A stretch of DNA of 7,267 nucleotides, from assembly GCA_003482405.1 (NCBI GenBank), contig DMZB01000143.1:1-7267 (forward strand), in the 5' to 3' direction. Source of the stretch: Lactobacillus sp. (GTDB taxonomy: Bacteria > Bacillota > Bacilli > Lactobacillales > Lactobacillaceae). The translations under genes were made by a program, and so were the position numbers. Positions 1 to 5,869 of the stretch are shown piece after piece. The first letter of the stretch is position 1; each line of letters starts with the position of its first letter. The notes below the pieces were generated by a model, which was not told where the DNA came from, did not search any database, and was given only the letters and a program-made list of their open reading frames with translations.

Positions 1-8
1 GAATGTAT

Positions 9-33
9 CTCCTTATCATTTTGCATAATCATA
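9..33 (-). promoter_or_regulatory. Start signals of a divergent gene lying left of the window
   Basis: Read on the minus strand, positions 14-9 spell AAGGAG, a near-perfect Shine-Dalgarno. No ATG, GTG or TTG follows before the window edge, so the start codon would lie just outside. A TATGAT -10-like hexamer sits at 33-28, and an overlapping TGTAAAAT at 40-33 is a second option. No good -35 was found for either. If real, a leftward gene is transcribed divergently from the ArpU-like gene, and the AT-rich stretch between them is a shared control region. The strong ribosome binding site is seen directly; the gene itself is inferred. Confidence 0.4.
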
Positions 34-65
34 TTTTACACTAAAAAATAAAAATGTTGTATTAA

Positions 66-144
66 TTACACCATTGAATTAAAATACGGTTTAAAATAAC
101 TCTATTGAGTAATTTTTTTAAACAATTACTCTATTGTGTTAAAA
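66..144. repeat. Three spaced copies of an AT-rich box (candidate operators)
   Basis: Three related boxes occur at about 66-84, 97-114 and 126-144, with cores CACCATTG (69-76), CTCTATTG (100-107) and CTCTATTG (129-136). Each is preceded by TTA or TAA and followed by an AT-rich GAAT, GAGT or GTGT. The cores are 31 and 29 nt apart, close to three helical turns. The middle copy is partly palindromic (ACTC-TATT-GAGT). The boxes fill the gap upstream of the ArpU-like gene, and the last ends at its Shine-Dalgarno. Their TTGAAT and TTGAGT parts could also act as weak -35 elements. Binding by a regulator is inferred; in AT-rich DNA part of the similarity could be chance. Confidence 0.4.
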
Positions 145-157
145 AAAGGAGCACATT

Positions 158-529
158 ATGGATCATTCAGACAGTAACGATGTCGATTTTAGCCGCATCA
201 GAAGATTAATTAAAGACGAAAGTAACCAGTTTATTTTAGAAAACGCTAGAGCCTATAAAACCCGATCGATCAACATCGATAAGACTTTTTTAATACAATT
301 ACAAAATGAAGTAATCACAACCAAAATTAACGAACATTGGCAACGTTATGCACAAATGTTTAATTTGCTCACTTTTGCGGAACGCCGAATCATCTATTAC
401 AAATATTTATCACAAAAAACAGATGTTTACACAGAACTAAACGCCTATTATAGTCGTTCTCAATATTTTAGAGTTAAACGAACCGCTGAGTACGATTTAG
501 CATATCTGCTTGATATGATAGTTGCTTGA
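158..529 (+). CDS. ArpU-like phage late-transcription regulator
   Basis: This encodes a 123-residue protein with the layout of ArpU/RinA-like regulators found near the end of the early region of Gram-positive prophages, which switch on late packaging and structural genes. The evidence is the C-terminal half: a helix around L70-L84 (LTFAERRIIYYKYLS), then a sigma-region-4-like helix-turn-helix at about 89-118. In that part, ELNAYYSRSQYFRVKRTA fits the usual pattern of a polar recognition helix followed by a closing 'A..DLAYLL' helix. The N-terminal half is charged and has no recognised domain. The start is supported by AAAGGAG at 145-151, six nt before the ATG. The surrounding DNA is visibly more AT-rich than the rest of the window, as expected for acquired DNA. 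The assignment comes from pattern and length only; a generic sigma-like or HTH phage protein is the alternative. Confidence 0.6.
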   Translation: MDHSDSNDVDFSRIRRLIKDESNQFILENARAYKTRSINIDKTFLIQLQNEVITTKINEHWQRYAQMFNLLTFAERRIIYYKYLSQKTDVYTELNAYYSRSQYFRVKRTAEYDLAYLLDMIVA

Positions 530-590
530 AAATAATCTGGGAGTATCTTGGGAAAATAATGGTTTCTATCCGAGATAAATGTCGGACGTT

Positions 591-619
591 TTGGATGGCA
601 CTTGATGATTCAATAAACT
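591..619 (+). promoter_or_regulatory. Promoter of the CotH-like gene
   Basis: TTGGAT (591-596) and TAAACT (614-619) are separated by exactly 17 nt, a good sigma-A-type promoter. The predicted start near 626 gives a leader of about 26 nt carrying AAGGAGGT (636-643), nine nt before the ATG at 652. A weak 5-bp inverted repeat (TCCGA 569-573, TCGGA 582-586) lies just upstream and might be an operator or a poor terminator for the preceding gene. The 122-nt gap between the ArpU-like gene and this gene holds nothing else recognisable. Confidence 0.55.
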
Positions 620-651
620 TGTAACAAAAAATATGAAGGAGGTATTGTCCC

Positions 652-2367
652 ATGGATAATACAGATTACATGGTTACGAGTTTAAATAAGGTGCCAACGT
701 TGACGCTGGTGGGTGATATTCAGGGAATGAGTCATGATGTGTACAAGTTACTGTCATTTAATTTGAACTTTATGGATGGTAGGGTGCTTCAAGGATTTGC
801 AAAGTTAAAATGGCAAGGCGATGGGTCGCTACAATGGGTCAAGAAAAACTTCAAGCTCAAGACTTACGTCGATGATTCGTGTCAGACAAAGCTTAAGTTT
901 AAACCGTTGGCGGACTGGGCAAGCAACAATGAATTCAATTTAAAAGCAAACTATATGGACCTGACGCACGCACGAAACATTACAAATGCCAAATTGTTTG
1001 CAAGGATGACAGCAACAAGATCTAATGTTGATGAAACTTTGTTGCACTCGATTAATTTTAGTCAGATTCAGGGTTTTCCTATTCACTTGTTGGTAAATGG
1101 AAAATCACAAGGGCTTTACACATTGAATACTGGAAAAAATAGTATCTTGTTCAATATGGATAAAAGTTCTTTGACACAAGCGAGTGTGGAAGCAGCCCAG
1201 TATAATGACACAACAAGATTTATAACTGCCAATCCAAAATTTGATGGGACCGATTTTACTGTTGAATTTCCTGACATAATGACTGATTCAATCAAGAACA
1301 GTTTCATTAATTTGATGAACTTTGTAAATGTTTCTAATCCATCAGCTTTTCGAGCTGATCAAGATCAATATTTGGACGTTAATTCTGTCATCGATTTCGG
1401 TCTCTTTTCAAACGTTATTGAAGACACGGATATGAACGTCAAAAATGCCATGTATGTAACCTATGATGGGAAAAAATGGATGATGGTTCCATACGATCTT
1501 GATACTAGTTGGGCATTACAGTGGGACGGAAAATCATTGCAAAATGTCGATCAGGATTTGTTTAACTTTCAAGGCAATCAGTTATTGCAAAAAACATTTG
1601 AGTCCAATCAAGATTTAGTTTATCGGCGCTATCACGATTTGCGAACAGGTATTTTGCGAGCAGACAATATTATTAATGCTTTTAAAAATTTCATGAAGCA
1701 TGTCGGCGAGACTCAGTACGAAAACGATTTGGACATTTGGCCGAGCTTACCCAGTCAATCGTTAACTGGAATGGCTCAATTACAGTACGCAATTTACAAG
1801 CGTTTGGAGGTCGTTGACCAACAAATTGAAAAGCATTTTGGGGGTGGCCGATCATTTATTACGCCTAATTATGTTAAAAATTCAGATGCAAAATTTGACT
1901 TAACAGATTGGAAAACTGTCGGAACTTTTTACCGAACTAGTTTTTCAACGTCAATTAACAACGGAAGCATGGGAATTGGATGTTGGACCACTGGCTTAAA
2001 GGAAAATACTTGGTCACATATCGAAAGTAAGCAAATTTTAATTCAAGGGCCGAATGATTGTCCTGTTGTTTCCTTTGGTGGAAAAATATTGGTTTCTAGC
2101 GGGGTGTCTCTGACTGATGAAGACTTCATCGGCATTTCGATCAGATTTAGAGACAGCAATCAAAAAGAAATCTCAAATGTCACTGTTGCAGCTGACAAAA
2201 CGTTGATTGATTTTCCACAAATGTTAAAAGCGGAGAACATTAAGACCCCTCAAGGAACGAGCTGGATTCAATTCGAATTTAATTTTAGCCGTAATGGACA
2301 CGCAATTCTGACACAGCCACAATTGAACTTTACGCCAACGCTTGGCCAATACAGTAGTTGTGATTAG
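652..2367 (+). CDS. CotH kinase-family phage protein with C-terminal jelly-roll-like domain
   Basis: This encodes a 571-residue protein with a CotH-type atypical protein-kinase fold, named after the spore-coat kinase CotH and also found in tail or baseplate-associated proteins of Gram-positive phages. The start 'LTLVGDIQGMS' (17-27) and the strand leading to 'WQGDGSLQWVKKNFKL' (54-69) match the phage form, where the usual sequence is close to WQGSSSL..PKKN. Then come DLTHARN (103-109), the 'V.GKSQGLYTL' hairpin (148-158), DTDMNVKNAMY (258-268) and VPYDLDTSW (279-287). D258/D260 and D282/D284 are the likely catalytic and metal-binding acidic residues. Residues of about 402-571 form a separate beta-rich region ('DLTDW..VGTFYR', then 'SWIQFEFNF...QPQL') resembling a carbohydrate-binding or galactose-binding-like jelly roll. 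No signal peptide or membrane segment is present. The gene has its own promoter, a perfect Shine-Dalgarno and a terminator right after the stop. Kinase activity is inferred from the fold; a structural or receptor-binding role is equally possible. Confidence 0.75.
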   Translation: MDNTDYMVTSLNKVPTLTLVGDIQGMSHDVYKLLSFNLNFMDGRVLQGFAKLKWQGDGSLQWVKKNFKLKTYVDDSCQTKLKFKPLADWASNNEFNLKANYMDLTHARNITNAKLFARMTATRSNVDETLLHSINFSQIQGFPIHLLVNGKSQGLYTLNTGKNSILFNMDKSSLTQASVEAAQYNDTTRFITANPKFDGTDFTVEFPDIMTDSIKNSFINLMNFVNVSNPSAFRADQDQYLDVNSVIDFGLFSNVIEDTDMNVKNAMYVTYDGKKWMMVPYDLDTSWALQWDGKSLQNVDQDLFNFQGNQLLQKTFESNQDLVYRRYHDLRTGILRADNIINAFKNFMKHVGETQYENDLDIWPSLPSQSLTGMAQLQYAIYKRLEVVDQQIEKHFGGGRSFITPNYVKNSDAKFDLTDWKTVGTFYRTSFSTSINNGSMGIGCWTTGLKENTWSHIESKQILIQGPNDCPVVSFGGKILVSSGVSLTDEDFIGISIRFRDSNQKEISNVTVAADKTLIDFPQMLKAENIKTPQGTSWIQFEFNFSRNGHAILTQPQLNFTPTLGQYSSCD

Positions 2368-2370
2368 TCA

Positions 2371-2402
2371 AAAAAACAACCACATCAAAGTGGTTGTTTT
2401 TT
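2371..2402. terminator. Bidirectional intrinsic terminator
   Basis: A perfect 13-bp inverted repeat (2371-2383 with 2390-2402) encloses a 6-nt loop. The core is ACAACCAC/GTGGTTGT, flanked by six A on the left and six T on the right, so each strand has a hairpin followed by a U tract. It lies three nt after the stop of the CotH-like gene and overlaps the stop codon of the convergent small gene, so it ends both. It also marks the visible right edge of the phage-like segment. Confidence 0.9.
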
Positions 2403-2802
2403 ATTCTGCAATTGATTTTTCAGTTGTTGGTTTAGTTGTGCGAACGCTGACCAGAGTATAGGTGGCGTTATCGGCTTCATCGTACAATGAAACCGGTTGC
2501 TGCTCGTTTGCATGAATTCTTAAATGATAACCAAAACGATCGAGGTAGACCAATTCCTGTGCGGTGATACTTTCGACGGTGGCATTTTCCTTCCGACCAT
2601 CAATGTGCAACGTTAAATCTGGATTGATTTGAATTTTGTGGATGTGATGATCATTGTGATCGGAGTATTTCCAAGTCCCTGAAAATAACATTGGTAATGA
2701 CGACTGATTATCTGAACGCTTCTTGCCTGAACGCGTGAATGTGCTCGATAACCCGGCGGCTAATGACACGCCGAACAATAAAATATTCCGCTTAAACGAC
2801 AC
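2401..2802 (-). CDS. Small membrane-anchored protein, DUF4828-like
   Basis: This encodes a 133-residue protein of unknown function. Residues 7-22 (ILLFGVSLAAGLSSTF) after K4-R5 form a single N-terminal hydrophobic segment, probably an uncleaved anchor or signal sequence. A basic/polar linker follows (RSGKKRSDNQSS). Residues of about 39-117 are beta-rich with GTWKY (42-46), the repeated 'LTLHIDGRK' strand (63-71), LVYLDRFGYHL (84-94) and VSLYDEADNATYTL (104-117). That pattern fits the lactobacillus family I know as DUF4828. The start is GTG at 2802, chosen because GAGG lies eight nt upstream. An ATG at 2810-2808 is out of frame and only one nt from that site. It is divergent from the oxidoreductase operon and convergent with the CotH-like gene. 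The family name is from memory; no activity can be assigned. Confidence 0.7.
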   Translation of the reverse strand: MSFKRNILLFGVSLAAGLSSTFTRSGKKRSDNQSSLPMLFSGTWKYSDHNDHHIHKIQINPDLTLHIDGRKENATVESITAQELVYLDRFGYHLRIHANEQQPVSLYDEADNATYTLVSVRTTKPTTEKSIAE

Positions 2803-2849
2803 AAAAACATCCTCGCTTTCTCTCTTTTGCCAGTTAACTTACAAATATA

Positions 2850-2858
2850 AATATAGCA
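2850..2858 (-). promoter_or_regulatory. Extended -10 promoter of the DUF4828-like gene
   Basis: The minus strand reads TGC-TATATT from 2858 to 2850, a good extended -10 element, which can work without a strong -35. No convincing -35 is seen at 16-18 nt. The predicted start near 2843 would give a leader of about 40 nt before the GTG at 2802. Confidence 0.45.
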
Positions 2859-2929
2859 CGATTTGATTATCTTTCCTTATCCAAACCATTGACGTAACCG
2901 AATTAAAATATTCCTGCAACCAATCTGAC

Positions 2930-2956
2930 TTGATTACTGAAAGTTGGGCATAAAAT
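2930..2956 (+). promoter_or_regulatory. Possible promoter of the oxidoreductase-helicase-tautomerase operon
   Basis: TTGATT (2930-2935) and TAAAAT (2951-2956) are separated by 15 nt, shorter than ideal. A TAAACT at 2960-2965 is an alternative -10 without a good -35. The operon must start somewhere in this 245-nt divergent gap (2803-3047), and this is the best pair I can find. A small perfect palindrome (TCACcGTGA, 2987-2995) lies downstream of it and could be an operator, but its size makes chance likely. Confidence 0.3.
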
Positions 2957-3047
2957 TGGTAAACTAGATGTATTAACAGGTCATCGTCACCGTGAGTTAA
3001 GATGCCTGATAACGCATAAAAATTCATTTCGACGGAGGTTCTATAGC

Positions 3048-4046
3048 ATGTTAAAACTAGGGATCATTGGCACGAACTGGATTACGCAGCAATTTGTTGA
3101 GGCCGCTGCGGCCAGCAAAGAGTACGAACTGACAAGTGTATATTCACGGCATGAGGACAGTGGACAGGCGTTTGCCGACAAAAATGGCGGTCATGTCTAT
3201 ACAGATTTAAATCAATTCTTCAGTACCGCTGACTTTGAGGTCGTTTACATTGCGTCGCCAAACAGCCTGCATTTTGCCCAAATATTGCTGGCTATTGAGG
3301 CTGGCAAACAAATTATTGTGGAGAAACCAACCGTCTCCAATCCAGAGGAGTTTGCCCAGGTTAAACAAGCATTAGCTAAGCATCCGGAAGTGCATTTGTT
3401 TGAAGCCGCACGTCACATTCACGAGCATAATTTCAGGGCCATTCGTAAACAGTTGACGGCCATGGAAACGATTAGTGGCGCGACCTTAACTTATATGAAG
3501 TATTCTTCACGTTATGATGATGTTTTGGCTGGCAAAGACCCCAATGTCTTCACGACAACGTTTAGCGGCGGGGCATTGCAGGATTTAGGTGTTTATGTCG
3601 TTTACGATGCAGTCACATGGTTTGGTAAGCCAAATCGTGTGCACTATTATGCCACACCACTGAGAACCGGCGCTGACGGCAAGGGAGTCGCCGTATTGGG
3701 CTACGATGGCTTTGATGTGACGCTTAACATCGGTAAAACAACGAACTCTTATTTGCCTTCCGAAATTTATGGTGTTAAAGACACGATTGTAATGGATAAC
3801 GCTGCTGAACTGAAATCCGTAGTGTATCATGCGGCAGATGGCTCAACTAAACGTATTTCCGAAGAACCTGACGACAATCCGATGATTGCCGAGGCGAAGG
3901 ATTTTGCCGTAGTTATAAACGACCCTAAGAATCCTGACAATGTGCGTCATTATCAAACGTGGTTACATTTGAGTGAGATCGTTAACAGTGTGTTGTACGA
4001 TCTGCGGCGTAAGGCAAGTATTGTCTTTCCTGCCGATAATAAATAG
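3048..4046 (+). CDS. Gfo/Idh/MocA-family NAD(P)-dependent oxidoreductase
   Basis: This encodes a 332-residue cytosolic dehydrogenase of the family that oxidises or reduces sugars, inositols and related polyols. The N-terminal Rossmann fold shows LGIIGTNWIT (4-13), SR after the second strand (33-34) and ASPNSLH (69-75). The family signature VEKP is at 91-94. The C-terminal alpha/beta domain carries GGALQDLGVY (174-183). D179 and Y183 occupy the spots where many members have the D.G.H catalytic pair, and Tyr instead of His is common in the dihydrodiol-dehydrogenase-like branch. Length is normal for the family. GGAGG at 3034-3038, nine nt before the ATG, fixes the start. The gene is the first of three on this strand; the helicase follows after 15 nt. 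The substrate cannot be read from the sequence. Confidence 0.9.
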   Translation: MLKLGIIGTNWITQQFVEAAAASKEYELTSVYSRHEDSGQAFADKNGGHVYTDLNQFFSTADFEVVYIASPNSLHFAQILLAIEAGKQIIVEKPTVSNPEEFAQVKQALAKHPEVHLFEAARHIHEHNFRAIRKQLTAMETISGATLTYMKYSSRYDDVLAGKDPNVFTTTFSGGALQDLGVYVVYDAVTWFGKPNRVHYYATPLRTGADGKGVAVLGYDGFDVTLNIGKTTNSYLPSEIYGVKDTIVMDNAAELKSVVYHAADGSTKRISEEPDDNPMIAEAKDFAVVINDPKNPDNVRHYQTWLHLSEIVNSVLYDLRRKASIVFPADNK

Positions 4047-4061
4047 AAACGAGTCTATTAG

Positions 4062-5468
4062 ATGAACAAAGAATTTGAAGCACATTTTAGTGAGCTTGGT
4101 TACACTAAACCAACCGCGATTCAGACGGGCGCGGAAGGACCATTAACGGCCGGAGAAAATGTGGTTGGTTTGGCACCCACTGGGTCTGGCAAAACTGTTG
4201 CGTTTGCACTTCCGTTGCTGGCTAAGTTGTTGCCAGGGGATGGCACACAATTGCTCATTTTGGCACCAAGCCAAGAGCTTGCTCAACAAACAACGCGTGT
4301 AATGCGGGATTGGGCGCAAATTGTGGGGGTCAACGTTGCTGCTTTAACGGGTGGAGCCAATGTCAAACGTCAGATTGAACGTTTGAAGAAAAATCCAGAA
4401 GTTGTCGTTGGCACACCTGGTCGAGTACTGAACTTGCTGGAAGACAAACGTCTAAAAGCACACTTGCTTTCCAGCGTGGTGATTGATGAAGCAGATGAAT
4501 TGTTGGCTGGCGAAACCCGTACTGATGTTGAAAATATCATTCGTGAGGCACCTGGTGATGTCCAACTCAGTTTCTTCTCAGCGACTAAATCAGAAGCACT
4601 AGATCAGTTGACCAGTGAATTCGGCATTGACGTGACGACCGTTGACGTGCGCGATATCGATGAAACGCAGGGACCTGTCAAACATGGCCTCATGACATTA
4701 CCAGCCAATCAGCGCGCGATGATGTTGAGACGCTTTTCGCACATCCCTGGGTTTCAAGCCTTGGTGTTTTTTAATCAGCTGGGTGAACTTGAGCGTGCGG
4801 CTGCGTCAATGCGTCATGAACACGTGGCGGCTGTGTCATTGGCTGGCAAACAACGACAGGTGCAGCGCGCGGATGCCATGCGGGATTTTCGTAATGGAAA
4901 GGTGACATTTTTGCTCACCACCGATGTAGCGGCGCGAGGTTTAGATATTCCTAATTTGCCGGCGGTTATTAATTTCGATTTACCGAGTTCATTGGTAACT
5001 TATACACACCGCGTTGGGCGCACAGGACGAATGGGCGCCACGGGATTAGTCGTTAACTTCGGGAATGATCATGATCTGCGAAATTTAAAGCAAACATTGC
5101 GTGGTAGTGGATACAAATTACAACCGTTGTACTTTGCACACAACGCCTTTGTTGACGAGCGTCCTGAGCGTTCGGAAAAACCTGGCGGTACGGTAAAAAT
5201 GGTTTCTCAATCAGATAAGTACTCAGATAAACACAAACAGATGAGTGATCAGAGGTCGTCAACAGACAAGCAGTCATCGGTGACTGAAAAGATTTCATCT
5301 CAAACAACAAGTCATGTATCACCCGAACATTCAGGTGACAAGCTTAGGCGGAAGAACGAATCAGTTAAGACACAGAGTACAACAAAAAAGCCGCATACAC
5401 ATAAAAAGCATTCCAAAAATAAAGGGATGCGGCACAAACGTCAAATGCAGGAACAGGAAAGGAATTAG
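4062..5468 (+). CDS. DEAD-box ATP-dependent RNA helicase
   Basis: This encodes a 468-residue helicase that remodels RNA or RNA-protein complexes using ATP, typically in ribosome assembly, mRNA decay or cold adaptation. All core motifs are present: Q motif (GYTKPTAIQ, 13-21), Walker A APTGSGKT (38-45), Ia APSQELAQQ (68-76), GG (97-98), TPGR (118-121), DEAD (142-145), SAT (173-175), V TTDVAARGLDIP (286-297) and VI HRVGRTGR (316-323). The two RecA lobes end near residue 360. The remaining hundred or so residues are a low-complexity tail rich in Ser, Lys, Gln, His and Thr, ending in a basic stretch, probably for RNA binding. The ribosome binding site is weak (AAACGAG, 4047-4053), so translation is probably coupled to the oxidoreductase 15 nt upstream. 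By its short N-terminus it resembles the YfmL/CshB-type helicases, but I cannot name the orthologue. Confidence 0.95.
   Translation: MNKEFEAHFSELGYTKPTAIQTGAEGPLTAGENVVGLAPTGSGKTVAFALPLLAKLLPGDGTQLLILAPSQELAQQTTRVMRDWAQIVGVNVAALTGGANVKRQIERLKKNPEVVVGTPGRVLNLLEDKRLKAHLLSSVVIDEADELLAGETRTDVENIIREAPGDVQLSFFSATKSEALDQLTSEFGIDVTTVDVRDIDETQGPVKHGLMTLPANQRAMMLRRFSHIPGFQALVFFNQLGELERAAASMRHEHVAAVSLAGKQRQVQRADAMRDFRNGKVTFLLTTDVAARGLDIPNLPAVINFDLPSSLVTYTHRVGRTGRMGATGLVVNFGNDHDLRNLKQTLRGSGYKLQPLYFAHNAFVDERPERSEKPGGTVKMVSQSDKYSDKHKQMSDQRSSTDKQSSVTEKISSQTTSHVSPEHSGDKLRRKNESVKTQSTTKKPHTHKKHSKNKGMRHKRQMQEQERN
5390..5433 (+). other. Two mutually exclusive RNA stems in the helicase 3' end
   Basis: GCCGCAT (5390-5396) is an exact inverted match to ATGCGGC (5427-5433). 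GCATTCC (5408-5414) also pairs with GGGATGC (5424-5430), giving 7 bp including one G-U and a 9-nt AAAAATAAA loop. Both stems use 5427-5430, so only one can form at a time. The structure lies 24 nt before the tautomerase Shine-Dalgarno (5458-5464). It may influence translation or mRNA processing between the two genes, but it sits in coding sequence and may be chance. Confidence 0.3.
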
Positions 5469-5472
5469 TTTA

Positions 5473-5856
5473 ATGCCATTAGTACGAATTGATTTACAGC
5501 GTGGACGTAGTAAGGCGGATTTAAAAGCCATCTTAGATGCTGAACACAAAATTTTAGTGCAGGACTTCGGCGTTCCGGTGCGTGACCGTTATCAAATTGT
5601 GACTCAACACGATCCAGAAGAAATGGTTATTGAGGATACTGGTTTTGGGATTGAACGCACAGACAAGTTTGTTATGATTCAAGTGACAATGCGTGGTGGA
5701 CGTACGGAAAGTCAAAAACAAACTTTTTATCGCGATCTTGTCAAAGAACTCCAGACCAACGCGGGTGTTGAACCCAACGACGTGATGGTCGTGATCTCTG
5801 AAAACGGTAGTCCAGATTGGTCCTTTGGAAATGGCGACGCACAATTTCTAAAGTAG
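5473..5856 (+). CDS. Tautomerase-superfamily protein, malonate semialdehyde decarboxylase-like
   Basis: This encodes a 127-residue enzyme of the tautomerase superfamily, in which removal of the initiator Met exposes a catalytic N-terminal proline. The protein begins M-P-L-V-R-I-D-L and follows the pattern of the Tautomerase_2 / malonate semialdehyde decarboxylase group along its full length: GVPVRDRYQIVTQH (32-45 counted from Pro1), EDTGFGIER (53-61), and the terminal DWSFGNGDAQFL. Pro1, Asp37 and Arg73 of that enzyme are kept, but its Arg75 falls on Gly in RGGR (73-76). The activity may therefore be a tautomerase or hydratase rather than the decarboxylase. The start is ATG 5473: AAAGGAA at 5458-5464 is well placed, and a longer reading from 5314 would bury Pro1. 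It starts four nt after the helicase stop, so it is co-transcribed and probably translationally coupled. The physiological substrate is unknown. Confidence 0.88.
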   Translation: MPLVRIDLQRGRSKADLKAILDAEHKILVQDFGVPVRDRYQIVTQHDPEEMVIEDTGFGIERTDKFVMIQVTMRGGRTESQKQTFYRDLVKELQTNAGVEPNDVMVVISENGSPDWSFGNGDAQFLK

Positions 5857-5858
5857 TG

Positions 5859-5864
5859 TATACT
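5859..5864 (+). promoter_or_regulatory. Possible -10 element for the tRNA-Arg unit
   Basis: TATACT follows the tautomerase stop by two nt and would place a transcript start near 5871, about 32 nt before the tRNA. The hexamer 17 nt upstream (GACGCA, 5836-5841) is a poor -35, so this is tentative. Read-through from the upstream operon is the alternative. Confidence 0.3.
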
Positions 5865-5869
5865 AAATG

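Noticed and set aside
154..160. Phage segment integrated in the tRNA-Arg gene
   Set aside because: The tRNA is intact and lies about 3.5 kb from the phage-like genes, with ordinary chromosomal genes in between.
645..651. TTGTCCC before the CotH-like gene matches the bases at the tRNA-Arg 5' end (5901-5907), possible att site
   Set aside because: A 7-nt match is expected by chance, and integration normally uses the 3' part of the tRNA, which is not duplicated in the window.
1116..1307. 63-residue minus-strand reading frame
   Set aside because: It lies wholly inside the CotH-like gene on the opposite strand, and no convincing ribosome binding site was noted.
2973..3000. TTAAC...GTTAA inverted repeat and GGT...ACC arms before the oxidoreductase
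   Set aside because: The two pairs of arms do not share a centre, and each is only 3-5 bp, so no stable hairpin or clear operator results.
2839..3027. 62-residue minus-strand reading frame between divergent genes
   Set aside because: It has no Shine-Dalgarno before its ATG and covers the promoter region that both flanking genes need. The protein shows no family pattern.
3585..3830. Minus-strand frames at 3585-3830, 5053-5322, 5361-5549 and 5554-5844
   Set aside because: All are shadows of the oxidoreductase, helicase and tautomerase genes, with no independent support.
5314..5472. N-terminal extension of the tautomerase from an upstream ATG
   Set aside because: It would overlap the helicase in another frame and bury the catalytic Pro1. 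The ATG at 5473 has its own ribosome binding site and gives a normal-length family member.
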